Shown: piece after piece, positions 18,962-27,241 of the stretch
How the letters are laid out: each line of letters opens with the position of its first letter
How positions within the stretch are numbered: position 1 is the first letter of the stretch
Assembly (NCBI GenBank): GCA_003427395.1
Contig: BFEA01000497.1
Location: forward strand, 502,619-530,085
Direction: 5' to 3'
DNA: 27,467 nt
DNA from: Chara braunii
Taxonomy: Eukaryota > Streptophyta > Charophyceae > Charales > Characeae
The notes under the pieces: generated by a model
What the model was told of the DNA's origin: nothing
What the model saw: the letters and a program-made list of their open reading frames with translations, nothing else
Databases searched by the model: none
Program-made: the position numbers and the translations under genes

Positions 18962-19012
18962 GTAACTGCCGCCATGTACTAACTGTCGCCACGTGTCTCC
19001 TCTGTGCTGCAG
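18962..19012 (+). other. Candidate 51-nt intron-like segment
   Basis: It begins GTAACT after CTGCAG, has an exact TACTAAC branch-point consensus (18977-18983), and ends TCTCCTCTGTGCTGCAG before GT. The branch adenosine lies 30 nt from the acceptor, a workable distance. The word CTGCAGGT occurs at both boundaries, so the segment is flanked by a short direct repeat. No coding exon is recognised on either side, so this may be chance. Confidence 0.3.
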
Positions 19013-19414
19013 GTGCGCTGGCGTGAAGTCCGGCTATGGCGCCCAGGTAGGATCTCTGCCGGTCCAGGTATTGCCTCCGCCTTAGTCCCTACCTACACCT
19101 CTACCTCTACCTCCAGTGTAGTGCTGTGGCGTTGTTTCAGCAGCATGTCGCCCAAGAAGTGAGCAACTCGAACTGTGCGTACGCCCAGGTGTGGCCCAGC
19201 TATAAGTAGCACTGGGCCTCGCAGGTGTGCCTCCGTGTACCTCTGGTCTTCGGCCAAAACGTGGCCTACTGGGTCTGGGTCCCGCTGGACGTCCAGACCC
19301 CCCTGCTGATGCAGCAGGGACGCCCGCTGCTGGAGGAAACGGACCTGGCCCAACAGGGCCTGAATATGTCCGTACCACTGTACCAGGCCAAAAGCGTGGC
19401 CTTGTCCGAACAGA

Positions 19415-19430
19415 CCGAAAAGCTTTTCGG
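19415..19430. repeat. 16-bp perfect palindrome
   Basis: CCGAAAAGCTTTTCGG equals its own reverse complement. It is flanked by further TCCGAA and TTCGGA words. Other perfect palindromes nearby are CTGGACGTCCAG (about 19287) and CTGGGGGCCCCCAG (19579-19592). Confidence 0.9.
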
Positions 19431-19650
19431 ACGAACTGCAAGTCCGAAACGACGCCTGAACAGACAAAAATAGGACAGCAAATAAATGAATAAATAAATA
19501 AATGCTGCCTCAAATTGAACACTGCGGCCCTAAGGCCGGCCATGGGCCTCCAGGGCGCGTGTCTGAGGTCAGTGCGGCCTGGGGGCCCCCAGCAACCGTC
19601 GGGCCCCCGAAATGGGGCCCGTATGCAGGCTCAGCATGTAACACTTTGAC

Positions 19651-20701
19651 TGTGGCATACTGGGTAGCCACACGGGCCTACAGGGCCCGTCCCGGACATT
19701 CAGCCTAAAAGCCTAAAACTTAGGGCTTACAGGCCCCGTATTTCAGCCTGGATGCTGAAAAACGAGGGCCTGCAGGCCCTACCTCGTTTCAGCCTATTTC
19801 TGGGTCTTTTCAGACCCAGAGTTTTCAGCCTGAAACGGAGGGCCATTTTCAGGCCCTCATTGTGTTTCGACCTGCCCCTAAGACTCAGGCACGGAAACAG
19901 GGATGCGGAACAGGCCCAAAATAGCCTGTTCCTCACATGCTCGAGCAGGAGCTGCAGCTGCAGCCCCTGCCTTCCTTCGGCAGGCTCAAGAGGCACACCC
20001 GTAGTACATAGGAGGAACCCATGCACTTAACGGGTAGATAGAAGGTAGTCAGCAGGCAGAAGTAGTCTTCAGGATTCGGCCGCAGCACTCAGGAGGAGCG
20101 CTGTAGTAGTCTTCAGCACTAGGCAGTAGTGGTAGCGCTAGCTGTAGTCTTCGGCGCTGGGCGCCATAGCTGTAGCTTTAGTCTTCAGCGCTGGGCGCTG
20201 GTAGGTAGTAGATCATAGAGTGGGAGAGAGACTGGCGGAGGCCAGTGATACTTACCTGTGGCGCCATCGCTCCAGCTCCATCTTCGTGGTACCTGCATCA
20301 AGGCGCCAACTTCACAGGTTAGTACTGGATACAGAGAGAAAGAGAGTTCTTCTTTTTCCTCTTCTACGTCCACCTTCTCTTCTCACCCTCTCGCCACCTG
20401 ACTTCTCATTCTACGACAGAGAGAGACAGAGTTGTGACTTGAGACTTGACGACATTGGATCCAGACTTGACATTTGGGATTCAGACAGTTTGACGAGGGA
20501 CTATTTGGGCTTGTGCCGAAGACTTGGTGTTGACGACATTCCCATCTTCCCCCTCCTCTTCGTCTATTCCTTTCCTCCTCGTCTGTGCATGTTCTGGGCT
20601 GGCGCTGTCTTCCTGTGTGAAGCGCCAGACCCATTCACACTATGAAACGATGATGATGATGTATGTTCAGGGCTGCTTTACGACATTGATTGTTCGGATC
20701 A
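19651..20701 (+). repeat. Probable LTR of a third retrotransposon ('LTR-3')
   Basis: The left edge is set by homology: 19651-19875 matches 27242-27467, and both copies start TGTGGCATACTG after unrelated DNA. The right edge is set by a primer-site-like sequence at 20703, preceded by ...GGATCA. That gives TG...CA ends and a length of ~1.05 kb. The first 210 bp hold four strong hairpins. A minus-strand consensus splice donor lies at 20250-20258. No coding region is visible. Confidence 0.6.
19754..19858. repeat. Nested palindromes in the LTR-3 start
   Basis: Three hairpins follow one another. AGGGCCTGCAGGCCCT (19765-19780) is a perfect palindrome, enclosed by AACGAGG/CCTCGTT and GCTGAAA/TTTCAGC arms. 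CTGGGTCTTTTCAGACCCAG (about 19798-19818) has an 8-bp stem. GAGGGCC and GGCCCTC (19838-19858) pair around 7 nt. The first and third are unchanged in the copy at 27242; the second has one mismatch there. Confidence 0.85.
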
Positions 20702-20702
20702 C

Positions 20703-20715
20703 TGGTATCTAAGCC
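20703..20715 (+). other. Primer-binding site-like sequence after LTR-3
   Basis: TGGTATCTAAGCC agrees with the iMet primer site TGGTATCAGAGCC at 11 of 13 positions and lies one base after the putative LTR end. The spacing mirrors that in gypsy-2. Confidence 0.6.
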
Positions 20716-21678
20716 TTCCGCTGTGCTATCTTATACCTTGTATTGAAAGGTCGGTTCTTGTTCTGGTCTGCACCTATACGGTATGCAACATTGACTCACT
20801 TTTAGCCGTGGGGCATCTGCAACCGCTGTTCTGACAGAATCTGACTATTCCTTGTCTGGGTGGTTTTGCACAATTGAAGCCTTCTCTTCTGATATCCTAT
20901 TTGTTGTTATCTTTTTTTTTCTATTTTGTTTTCCCAAAAAACAGTCCCAGCCCCTTCTATTCTGGGGGTCGTCAGTCCAGTTGCTTAGCACCGGCAAGCA
21001 ACGTTTTTGAAACAAGCAGTGGGGGAGATTAGATAGAAGAGAGAGTCAGCTTGCCCTTGTGGCCCGAGCCACCTGTTCAAAGGGGGGTTGCTTCAGCGCC
21101 ACCCACTCCCATCCTTTGGCCTTTCCTTGGGGATTGTCCTGCACGTCGGGAGGCTTACTAGAAGCACCCAGGCACGCTGCAGGATAATCCCCAAGGCGTC
21201 AAGGCAGGGGGGGAGGGGTGCCCTGCCAGCCCCTCTGGCCGCATGTTACTTACTCACCCCATTCCCACATGTCTCCCTGGACCCCGCATTCCCTCTACCT
21301 CCTATCCCCACATCATCTGCATCCGTGAATCCTTCTGTCTTTACTATCCCACACCTCCTACCATCCGGTTTTCCAAACTGTGCTCCTATCACCCTACTCC
21401 TGACCCTTGATCCTAACTGCCTATACTGAAGCTTTTTGTGCTATCTGCACCGACAGTGGCCAACATTGCCTTGAATCCTTCAGTAAACATGTCTACCTGA
21501 TTGCTATGTTCCGTCCCCACGGCTCCCCAGTATTTTCTTAACCTAGCATTCCCTTGACCCCATTTTTCCCTCTTACCCCCCTCTAATAGTAACTACCCCC
21601 TAATATGGTACAACTATTTCCCTCCCGTTAACAAGAACCCCGCCCATCACTCCTAACTATAGCACACATTGGTTGAGG
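20716..21678. other. Non-coding stretch between LTR-3 and the LINE
   Basis: No credible gene in ~960 bp. The left part would be the internal leader of the LTR-3 element, and the right part the 3' untranslated region of the minus-strand LINE. The border is not visible. A T9 run at 20912-20920 would be a poly(A) tail on the minus strand and could mark the LINE 3' end. AAAGGGGGGTTG at 21079 is purine-rich but has no LTR after it. Confidence 0.5.
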
Positions 21679-23393
21679 TCAGTCGTCGTCATCCTGGGGT
21701 CTTGGCACTCGGCGCATTAAGATTGGACCAAACCGTATTCGGCCCGTCTGGGGGTCTCGCTTAAGCAGCTGCGGGTACGGGCTCCATCTTTCCCAGAATT
21801 CCAGTTTCGCTTGTTCCTCCGTGCGGCTGCTCCTCCGGAGGTCGGCCATTAGGGTGATCCTAATGTTTTCCAACGCCCTGTCTTGATACACTTGGAGCGG
21901 TGAGGCTGTGTGCATCGTTCATTCCGCGGAGTCCACAGGGCCCATAGCACAGCTGCTCGTATTGTTTCAGCAGCCAGCATATCTTCCTTTCTGGACCTAT
22001 CCACCTTCATCACGGCCCCCAGGAGAATAGCAGCGTCATCCGTCTCTGTAACATCCAGCGGTGATCCATCTTCAACGTCATGTGCCCACCATTCCCAAAA
22101 CGCCCTGACAATCGGACACCGCACGAACAGATGGGGGACTGTCTCCACTTGCCCGCACCCCGCAGCGCATTCCAGGTCCTTGTGTTGGCTCCTAAGTGCT
22201 ATCCATTGTGCTGTCGGGATCGCCAGGTGGTAGATTTGCCACAGCAGGTCGGCCTGTTTCTGATCTCGCAGAGCTGCCAAGATGGCACATTGCTCATTCC
22301 ACCTCTTCCTCATCCATCTGTTGAAATATACATCCGGGACCCAGCTCCTCTTAGCCCAGCGGTCCCTGAGCTCTCCACAAATATCCGCCTGCTCCAGCAG
22401 AGAGTTGTATATTTGTGGACAGATCCTGGAGAGGAACCGGTCTCGTCTGCAACCTTTGGGCCGTCCATTCCCACTCCCTTGGGTCCCACGTGAGGTCCCG
22501 TCTCCTTGTCACCACCTTCACACACCGCCACAGTCTCGAACATATTCCTGTCCACCACCTTGGGGAGCCCCCCTCCCTGATTACCGACCTCCTGCAGCAC
22601 AGAGCCCAGTCCTTCGTAACCCTAATTTGCCAGCCAGCTGGTGACTTCCAGTCTCCCATCCGCCACCACCCGTTCTATCCTGTATACCATCTCAGGTCTC
22701 TGCACTCCCATCACTTTCACCCACTCACCCGTTGTTAGTTCATCCTTCCTGAGAAGCTCCACCCAATGGGGGGGAATGGCTTCTCTCAGATCTTGCAGTC
22801 TTTGTCTTTGTCTCATCCGCCCGTGTAGGGCTTCTTCCTCCATGTCATTGTCAGAGCACCAGTCCTTTCGCCGTTCGTCCCATGAGTGGCCCACCTTGTA
22901 AACTTCTTGCTCAGCCCACTTCCATCCAAATGCCCCTCGCAGGCCCTGCCATGGGAAGGGGTCGCCGGCCTCATCGCAGATAAATCTATTATGAAACAGC
23001 AGCTGGTTGTAGACAGCATCTGCCATTGGCGGTAGGTGGCAACTTAACCGTATCTTCTTCCACAATGCCAATTTGGTTGCCCAATGTGGCCTATGGCAGT
23101 GCTGCTGATCAAACAGAGGTCAACCGTCTCTTTCGGCACTTGGAGCGCATAGGTCAAATGCGTCCGAGCAGCTTTCTGCCAAGACACCCCCTATTGTTCG
23201 CAGCAGGTACTAAAGCAGCTGGTGCAGCTGCAGGGCGATAATCTGCTGTCTTGGGTCCAATATCCCCAGTCCACCAAACTGCCTTGGCTGGATGAGCTTA
23301 GTCCAGGCAACTCTGCGGATAGAATCTTGTGCCTCCGCATTATTCGGCCACAGATGCGCATGTATTGCCCTTTTTATGTATCTGAAGGTACGC
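21679..23393 (-). pseudogene. LINE ORF2 C-terminal region with zf-RVT-like motif
   Basis: After the RT palm, 23539-23210 reads VIKNCVLATPWYAGAV...QPRQFGGLGILDP, typical of the segment after the RT in plant L1 ORF2. Frame changes follow (23071-22622 and 22313-21849). The latter contains ADLLWQIYHLAIPTAQWI and a CxxxC...PHLFVRCPIVRAFW motif like the zf-RVT domain, thought to bind nucleic acid. The final segment, 21915-21679, is acidic at its end and stops at TGA. At least three frameshifts. Confidence 0.85.
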
Positions 23394-24194
23394 TTACCTG
23401 GCATATGCACTGCACCCGCATACCATGGGGTCGCAAGGACACAGTTCTTGATGACAAGAGCCTTCCCAAATACCCCCATAGTGCCCCTCGCACTCCACGC
23501 CTTGAATCGGCCTACCGCCACCGTGGCTCTGATCGCCATCTGTTCTATTTCCCATGAAGCTCGGTGTCAAGTTGGCCCCCACGAAGGACATCTTCTCTCC
23601 TTTGTCCGCTGTAGGGATGGCCCATCCTTTCAGTATATCAACCTCCGGGGGTAGAATTGCCTTTGACTTCCTCCAGTTCACCCATGCCCCCGAATACTTG
23701 CAAAAGACGTGGAGATCCTCCTTAAGGATCTCCAATTGGTGAGCTGTCGGGGCGAGCACTGGCCCTTTGTTGTCCGCGAAGGCTGTAGTCTGCAGTTCTT
23801 CAGTCCGACCGGCCTTCCTGGCGATTAGCCGTTCGTCTGCTCTTAGAATATCATGCATAGCTTCCATGTAGACGACATAAACGGCCGGGGACAGCAGGCA
23901 TCCTTGCCGCACAGATCTGGTGACCTTCAACTTGTTCGACCTGACCCCGTTGACTTGCATCACTGTCGTGGCTCCCTTCAGCAATTTTTTTTACCCAGTG
24001 GCGAAAAATTCCCCCTATCCCCCTCCGTGCCATCCCCTGCAGGAGGCACTCCCACCTGACCCGATCATATGCCTTTTCCAGGTCGATGGAGATGAACGCC
24101 TTGGCACAGCCTGTACATCAGTCCTCGAGTATTTGCTGCGCCAGGATCACGTTCGATAGGATTTGGCGTCCTGGTACGAAGCCCGTGTGAGTGC

Positions 24195-24587
24195 AGCATC
24201 AAGATCTTAGCCAAATTGAGCTGGTACATAGCTTTCAATTGAGCTGCAGAACCTACACGACTAACAGACAATCCTACATTAATAGCAGGTTGGATTCCAC
24301 GATAAAACAGTTTAGACAAGCCAGCGCTGCGTGCCTCCTGGATGTTTCCGCCGGGCCAGCGCCACGGGTTGCGTGCCCCCGGTGATCACCAAATGAAATT
24401 AACTAGGCCGCCGCTTCGTGGCGGTAACAGTCAACGCTGCGCCCGTCCATTTACATTTCATTTCACGTGGAGTTATCCATTCCATCCGGCATGGTTCTGT
24501 TTAACAACACTGAGGCAGGACGATTGATCGATCGATGATAATTTGCTAGGTTTATAGAACGTTGTACTATAATATGTGGCACACTTC
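24195..24587. other. Foreign patch replacing part of the LINE RT
   Basis: RT homology stops at 24588 (minus-strand MASRQK) and resumes at ~24194 (TGFVPG). Family members have roughly 15-25 residues there. Instead there are ~390 bp including an atp1 fragment (24227-24310), a GC-rich section with hairpins (for example CCGCC/GGCGG near 24400-24425) and a duplicated GCGCTGGC word, and an AT-rich end with GATC repeats. AATTGAGCTG is duplicated at 24214 and 24237, as at microhomology junctions. I cannot place the remainder; it could be more mitochondrial sequence. Confidence 0.7.
24227..24310 (-). pseudogene. Fragment of mitochondrial ATP synthase alpha subunit gene
   Basis: The minus strand encodes 28 residues: [13 protein letters not shown] followed by [16 protein letters not shown]1-ATPase alpha subunits carry [24 protein letters not shown] here. 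The FYRG and AAQLKAM forms point to mitochondrial atp1 rather than plastid atpA (FN.GIRPAINVG, AAQIKAM). One change from consensus is R to Q (CAA), a G-to-A transition. Homology starts and stops abruptly at both ends, so this is a nuclear mitochondrial insertion and not a gene. An exon edge at either boundary is possible. Confidence 0.8.
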
Positions 24588-25501
24588 CTTCTGGCGGGAT
24601 GCCATAACCTTATCCAGGATCTTGTATGGCGCGTTGAGGATAGAAACAGGCCGCCAATTCCGAACATCTTCCTTCACCCCCTTCTTGTATAACAAAACCA
24701 CCTAGGCTTCCGCGAAGCCCTGCGGGAATGAGCCATCTTTGAGCGCTTTGTATATGCTGCTGTCAGCAGGATTGCGAAGAAGTTCCGGAAGTCTTTGTAC
24801 ATCTCCACCGGCATCCCATCCATCCCAGGTGCTTTAAGCCGGGGGAGGGATTCGATTGCCTCCTTCACTTCTTCTGTCTCGATGTCAGCCTCCAACCTAC
24901 AAGAGCTTTCCAAATCTAGACGATTTTGGATATGCTTCCACACCTCCTCTTCCGGCATCGTTGCCATGTCCGTGACCATCCACTCTTCCTCCTCAGTTAC
25001 CATCTCGCCATAGAAATATGTGACGTACTTCAGGATTCCTCGTGTAGTGCGCTGCCTTCCCTGGTTTTCGTCAAAAGGGTGGTCCATGGCTGTCATCATG
25101 GGAGCGCCTTTGTGTGTACCGGCAGCAGCAAAGAATTTTTGTGACATACATTCCTCCACCACCGTCCACGCCTCCTTTGTGTACCTTTCCCATTCGACTG
25201 CCTCCTCTCCTTGCCATTCCCTCGGGCCGCTTCAATCATGTCCGCTAACCATTTCTCGTTTGTCTGGTCTTTTCGGTCGGACCGCTGTTGAGCCCCTCCA
25301 GCGTGTTAGCATATTCCTCTCCCATCCTTTGGTGCGCCAGATAGCTGCGGGGCAGCTGCTTTGCTGGTTTCTTCCTTAAATCCTGGGTCACCGTCGTAAG
25401 CTGGGCTAAAATGTTGTTCTGTGGACAGTCGTTCGTCCATTCTTCCCAGAATTGAGCCACTGTCGGGCGAAACTACTCACTTTTAAAAACCCAGGCCGGG
25501 A

Positions 25502-26225
25502 TCAACTTCGGCGGGTGGCCCATCTCCAACTTCCCCACTGGGTAGATTGCAAGCACCGTGAATGCTCCGATGTCGCCATCGGGCATATGTGTACCTGTTC
25601 CGCCACTCCGTTTAGATCGCCCAACGCCCAGATCATATCGATCCTGCTTCGACCAGTGGGCGTGTTACCCCAAAACGTGTAGGCTCCCTCCTGCGGGTAC
25701 ATTACCCGATACGCATTTGTGCAGTCCAGCCCTGTCATCCCGCTGATCAAAGCCAGCAAGTCCGCATCGACATGCCTCAAGCTTGCAGAGTCCAACACCG
25801 AATTCGTGACATAGTTAAAGTCCCATGCTATTATAAGCTTATCCGCCTCCGGCACCAGGGCCTGCAGTTTTTCCCACATTCTGCATCGCATCCAATCTCT
25901 GAGGGACCATCTACAGTTACCAGACCCCAGACTTCGCCCTCCCATTGCAGAATGACCCACGCCCATCGCCCTCGCGAGTCATAGTACCAATCTCTAACCT
26001 CCCCCCTGAAATGGGGGGAGACCAGAATGCATCCTTTCGACCCCTGCGTCGGGGCCTGCACTTGGCATCCCTTCCACCACATTGCCGGCATCTCAATCTG
26101 ATTTTCGGCCAGCTGGGTCTCCTGTAGGCAGACCACGTCAATGTGCTTCGCCCTCATTTTTTTGGCCATGTCCCTGCGTTTGGGCAGGAGCGATCTTGCC
26201 CCCACCCTCTGACGTTCCAAGTCAT
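25502..26225 (-). pseudogene. LINE ORF2 endonuclease domain (EEP type)
   Basis: A likely ORF2 start is the ATG at 26225 (MTWNVRGWG), the usual L1 start containing the catalytic Asn. One base shift follows, and 26220-25831 continues with HIDVVCLQETQL (catalytic Glu). Another frame (25966-25502) carries IIAWDFNYV (Asp, Asn) and TGRSRIDMIWA (Asp). It ends with ATSEHS where the family has SDH, so the last Asp is Glu. This domain nicks target DNA for target-primed reverse transcription. Two frameshifts are visible. Confidence 0.88.
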
Positions 26226-26579
26226 GACCTTTAACCGATTGCCATGTTTAGGCATCACCATTCGTAGTCCTACATCCCACTCCTCTATCCCTCGTCCCTT
26301 CCCACAACGTCTACCTTCTCGTCTAGTTTCCTACTACTCCCATCTTACCTCTAGTCTCTGGTTTTGTTGCTGGGGGGGTGCCACACTTCCTGTGACACCC
26401 TGCAGGGTAATGTACCCCTATTCCTCACCTTCTCTTCCTCATACCCCATCTCCCCTCTGGAAGTGCAAGTTTCCCACATGATCCTCCGGTAACCGCGCGT
26501 TGACGCTATTGAGGATGGCAAGGGAGGTCATTTGTATGAGACTTGCGGTAGCGCAGACGGGCTGAAGGCTTCTGAAAAG
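26226..26579 (-). other. LINE inter-ORF spacer with hairpin
   Basis: ~350 bp between the ORF1 stop and ORF2 start, without a gene. A 10-bp inverted repeat (GGGTGCCACA at 26376-26385, TGTGACACCC at 26391-26400, one mismatch, 5-nt loop) lies here. It could matter for ORF2 translation, but nothing shows that. Confidence 0.55.
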
Positions 26580-27188
26580 TCAATCCACTGCATACTTCTG
26601 CACTGCAACGAAGTATATTATGACTCCATACTCGTTCCCCTCCGATGTTCGTCTTATAAATCTGAAAGAGGACATGTCGGGCAGGGGGAAGGCCTTATAT
26701 TCCACCCCCACCCATTCAGCCACATGCCTCAGGACGTCCTTCTCTTGAGGCGGCTTATTCACACTAAAGATCAGCACCTCGTTGGGGTCATCCATCAACA
26801 GCATGATCTCTCATTTTTCTCCAGTCGGTGATGGGGCAGATATAACACTCCCCTCACGCACAATGGTATCCAGGCCGATCTCTGATCGCTCCTGCCTCGC
26901 CAACTCCGTCAACGAGCTGCTCTGTTGCCAAGCCACCCTCTCTCGTCCCGGATCCTCTCCCATAGTAGCTTCGCAGTCTTGCGGCGCTTGACTGTCTGCT
27001 AACGAGTCCTTATGTGCTACTTGCTCCTCCTCGTCTTGTTCGTCCCCTTCGTCCTTCCCCTTGAAATCCCCCTCCCCCTCTTGCTCACCATCCCCCTCTC
27101 CCTCTTGTTCTACATCCCCCGCTCGCCCCTCCAAACTTTTGCTCCGGCTTCCCATCGTAGCCGAAGATCCGCTGTCCTCCGTTTCCAT
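26580..27188 (-). pseudogene. LINE ORF1 (acidic, one in-frame stop)
   Basis: It starts at the ATG at 27188 (METEDSGSSATMGS). The first ~60 residues include a Glu/Gly/Asp-rich repeat (EGEGDGEQEGEGD). An in-frame TGA at 26811-26813 interrupts it, and the same frame continues with PNEVLIFSVNKPP...RTSEGNEYGVIIYFVAVQKYAVD to a stop at 26580. I see no zinc knuckle or RNA-recognition motif, so assignment rests on position before ORF2. ORF1 proteins usually bind the element RNA. Confidence 0.6.
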
Positions 27189-27241
27189 TGTGCCCGAAGA
27201 AGCATCGTCCTCCTGATCAGTTTCGGTCGTTGCGATACCCT

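Larger units (their letters stand above)
18728..19650. other. Non-coding stretch with GAA repeat, possible mini-intron and palindromes
   Basis: No credible gene. It holds a (GAA)n run (about 18876-18901), an intron-like 51-nt segment (18962-19012), GGCTATGG at 19032, a TATA-like CTATAAGTAG at 19200, several perfect palindromes from 19290 onward, and an (AAAT)n run at 19480-19503. The high palindrome density near its right end continues into the LTR-like repeat that follows. Confidence 0.55.
23394..25460 (-). pseudogene. LINE ORF2 reverse transcriptase (broken, with inserted patch)
   Basis: 25162-24674 covers the start of RT, including LPRLKAPGMDGMPVEMYKDF. Further motifs are readable in other frames: VRNWRPVSILNAPYKILDK (with a TAG shortly upstream near 24703), [11 protein letters not shown] near 24185, and [14 protein letters not shown] near 24090. 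23984-23394 gives VRQGCLLSPAVYVVYMEAM, and the active site reads FADN where FADD is expected (AAC for GAC). An unrelated ~0.4 kb patch (24195-24587) replaces the stretch between the WRPVSIL and GFVPGR motifs. 25460-25245 is the linker to the endonuclease. Confidence 0.9.
21679..27188 (-). mobile_element. Degenerate L1-like LINE (non-LTR retrotransposon)
   Basis: On the minus strand, an acidic ORF1 (27188-26580) is followed by ORF2 (26225-21679). ORF2 has an apurinic-type endonuclease, a reverse transcriptase and a C-terminal cysteine/histidine region, the order of plant L1-type elements. ORF2 contains several frameshifts, at least one stop in the RT, an active-site change and a ~0.4 kb foreign patch. 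The 5' end is not defined; an LTR-3-type repeat begins 54 bp upstream of the ORF1 ATG. The 3' tail may reach the T9 run at 20912. The element is inactive. Confidence 0.9.

Noticed and set aside
19225-19493. Small proteins on either strand in the palindrome-rich tract
   Set aside because: Both strands and several frames are open because the DNA is GC-rich and palindromic; no start context or domain supports a gene.
22080-22738. Plus-strand open frames opposite the LINE C-terminal region
   Set aside because: Antisense shadows of ORF2; Pro/Ser/His-rich without domains.
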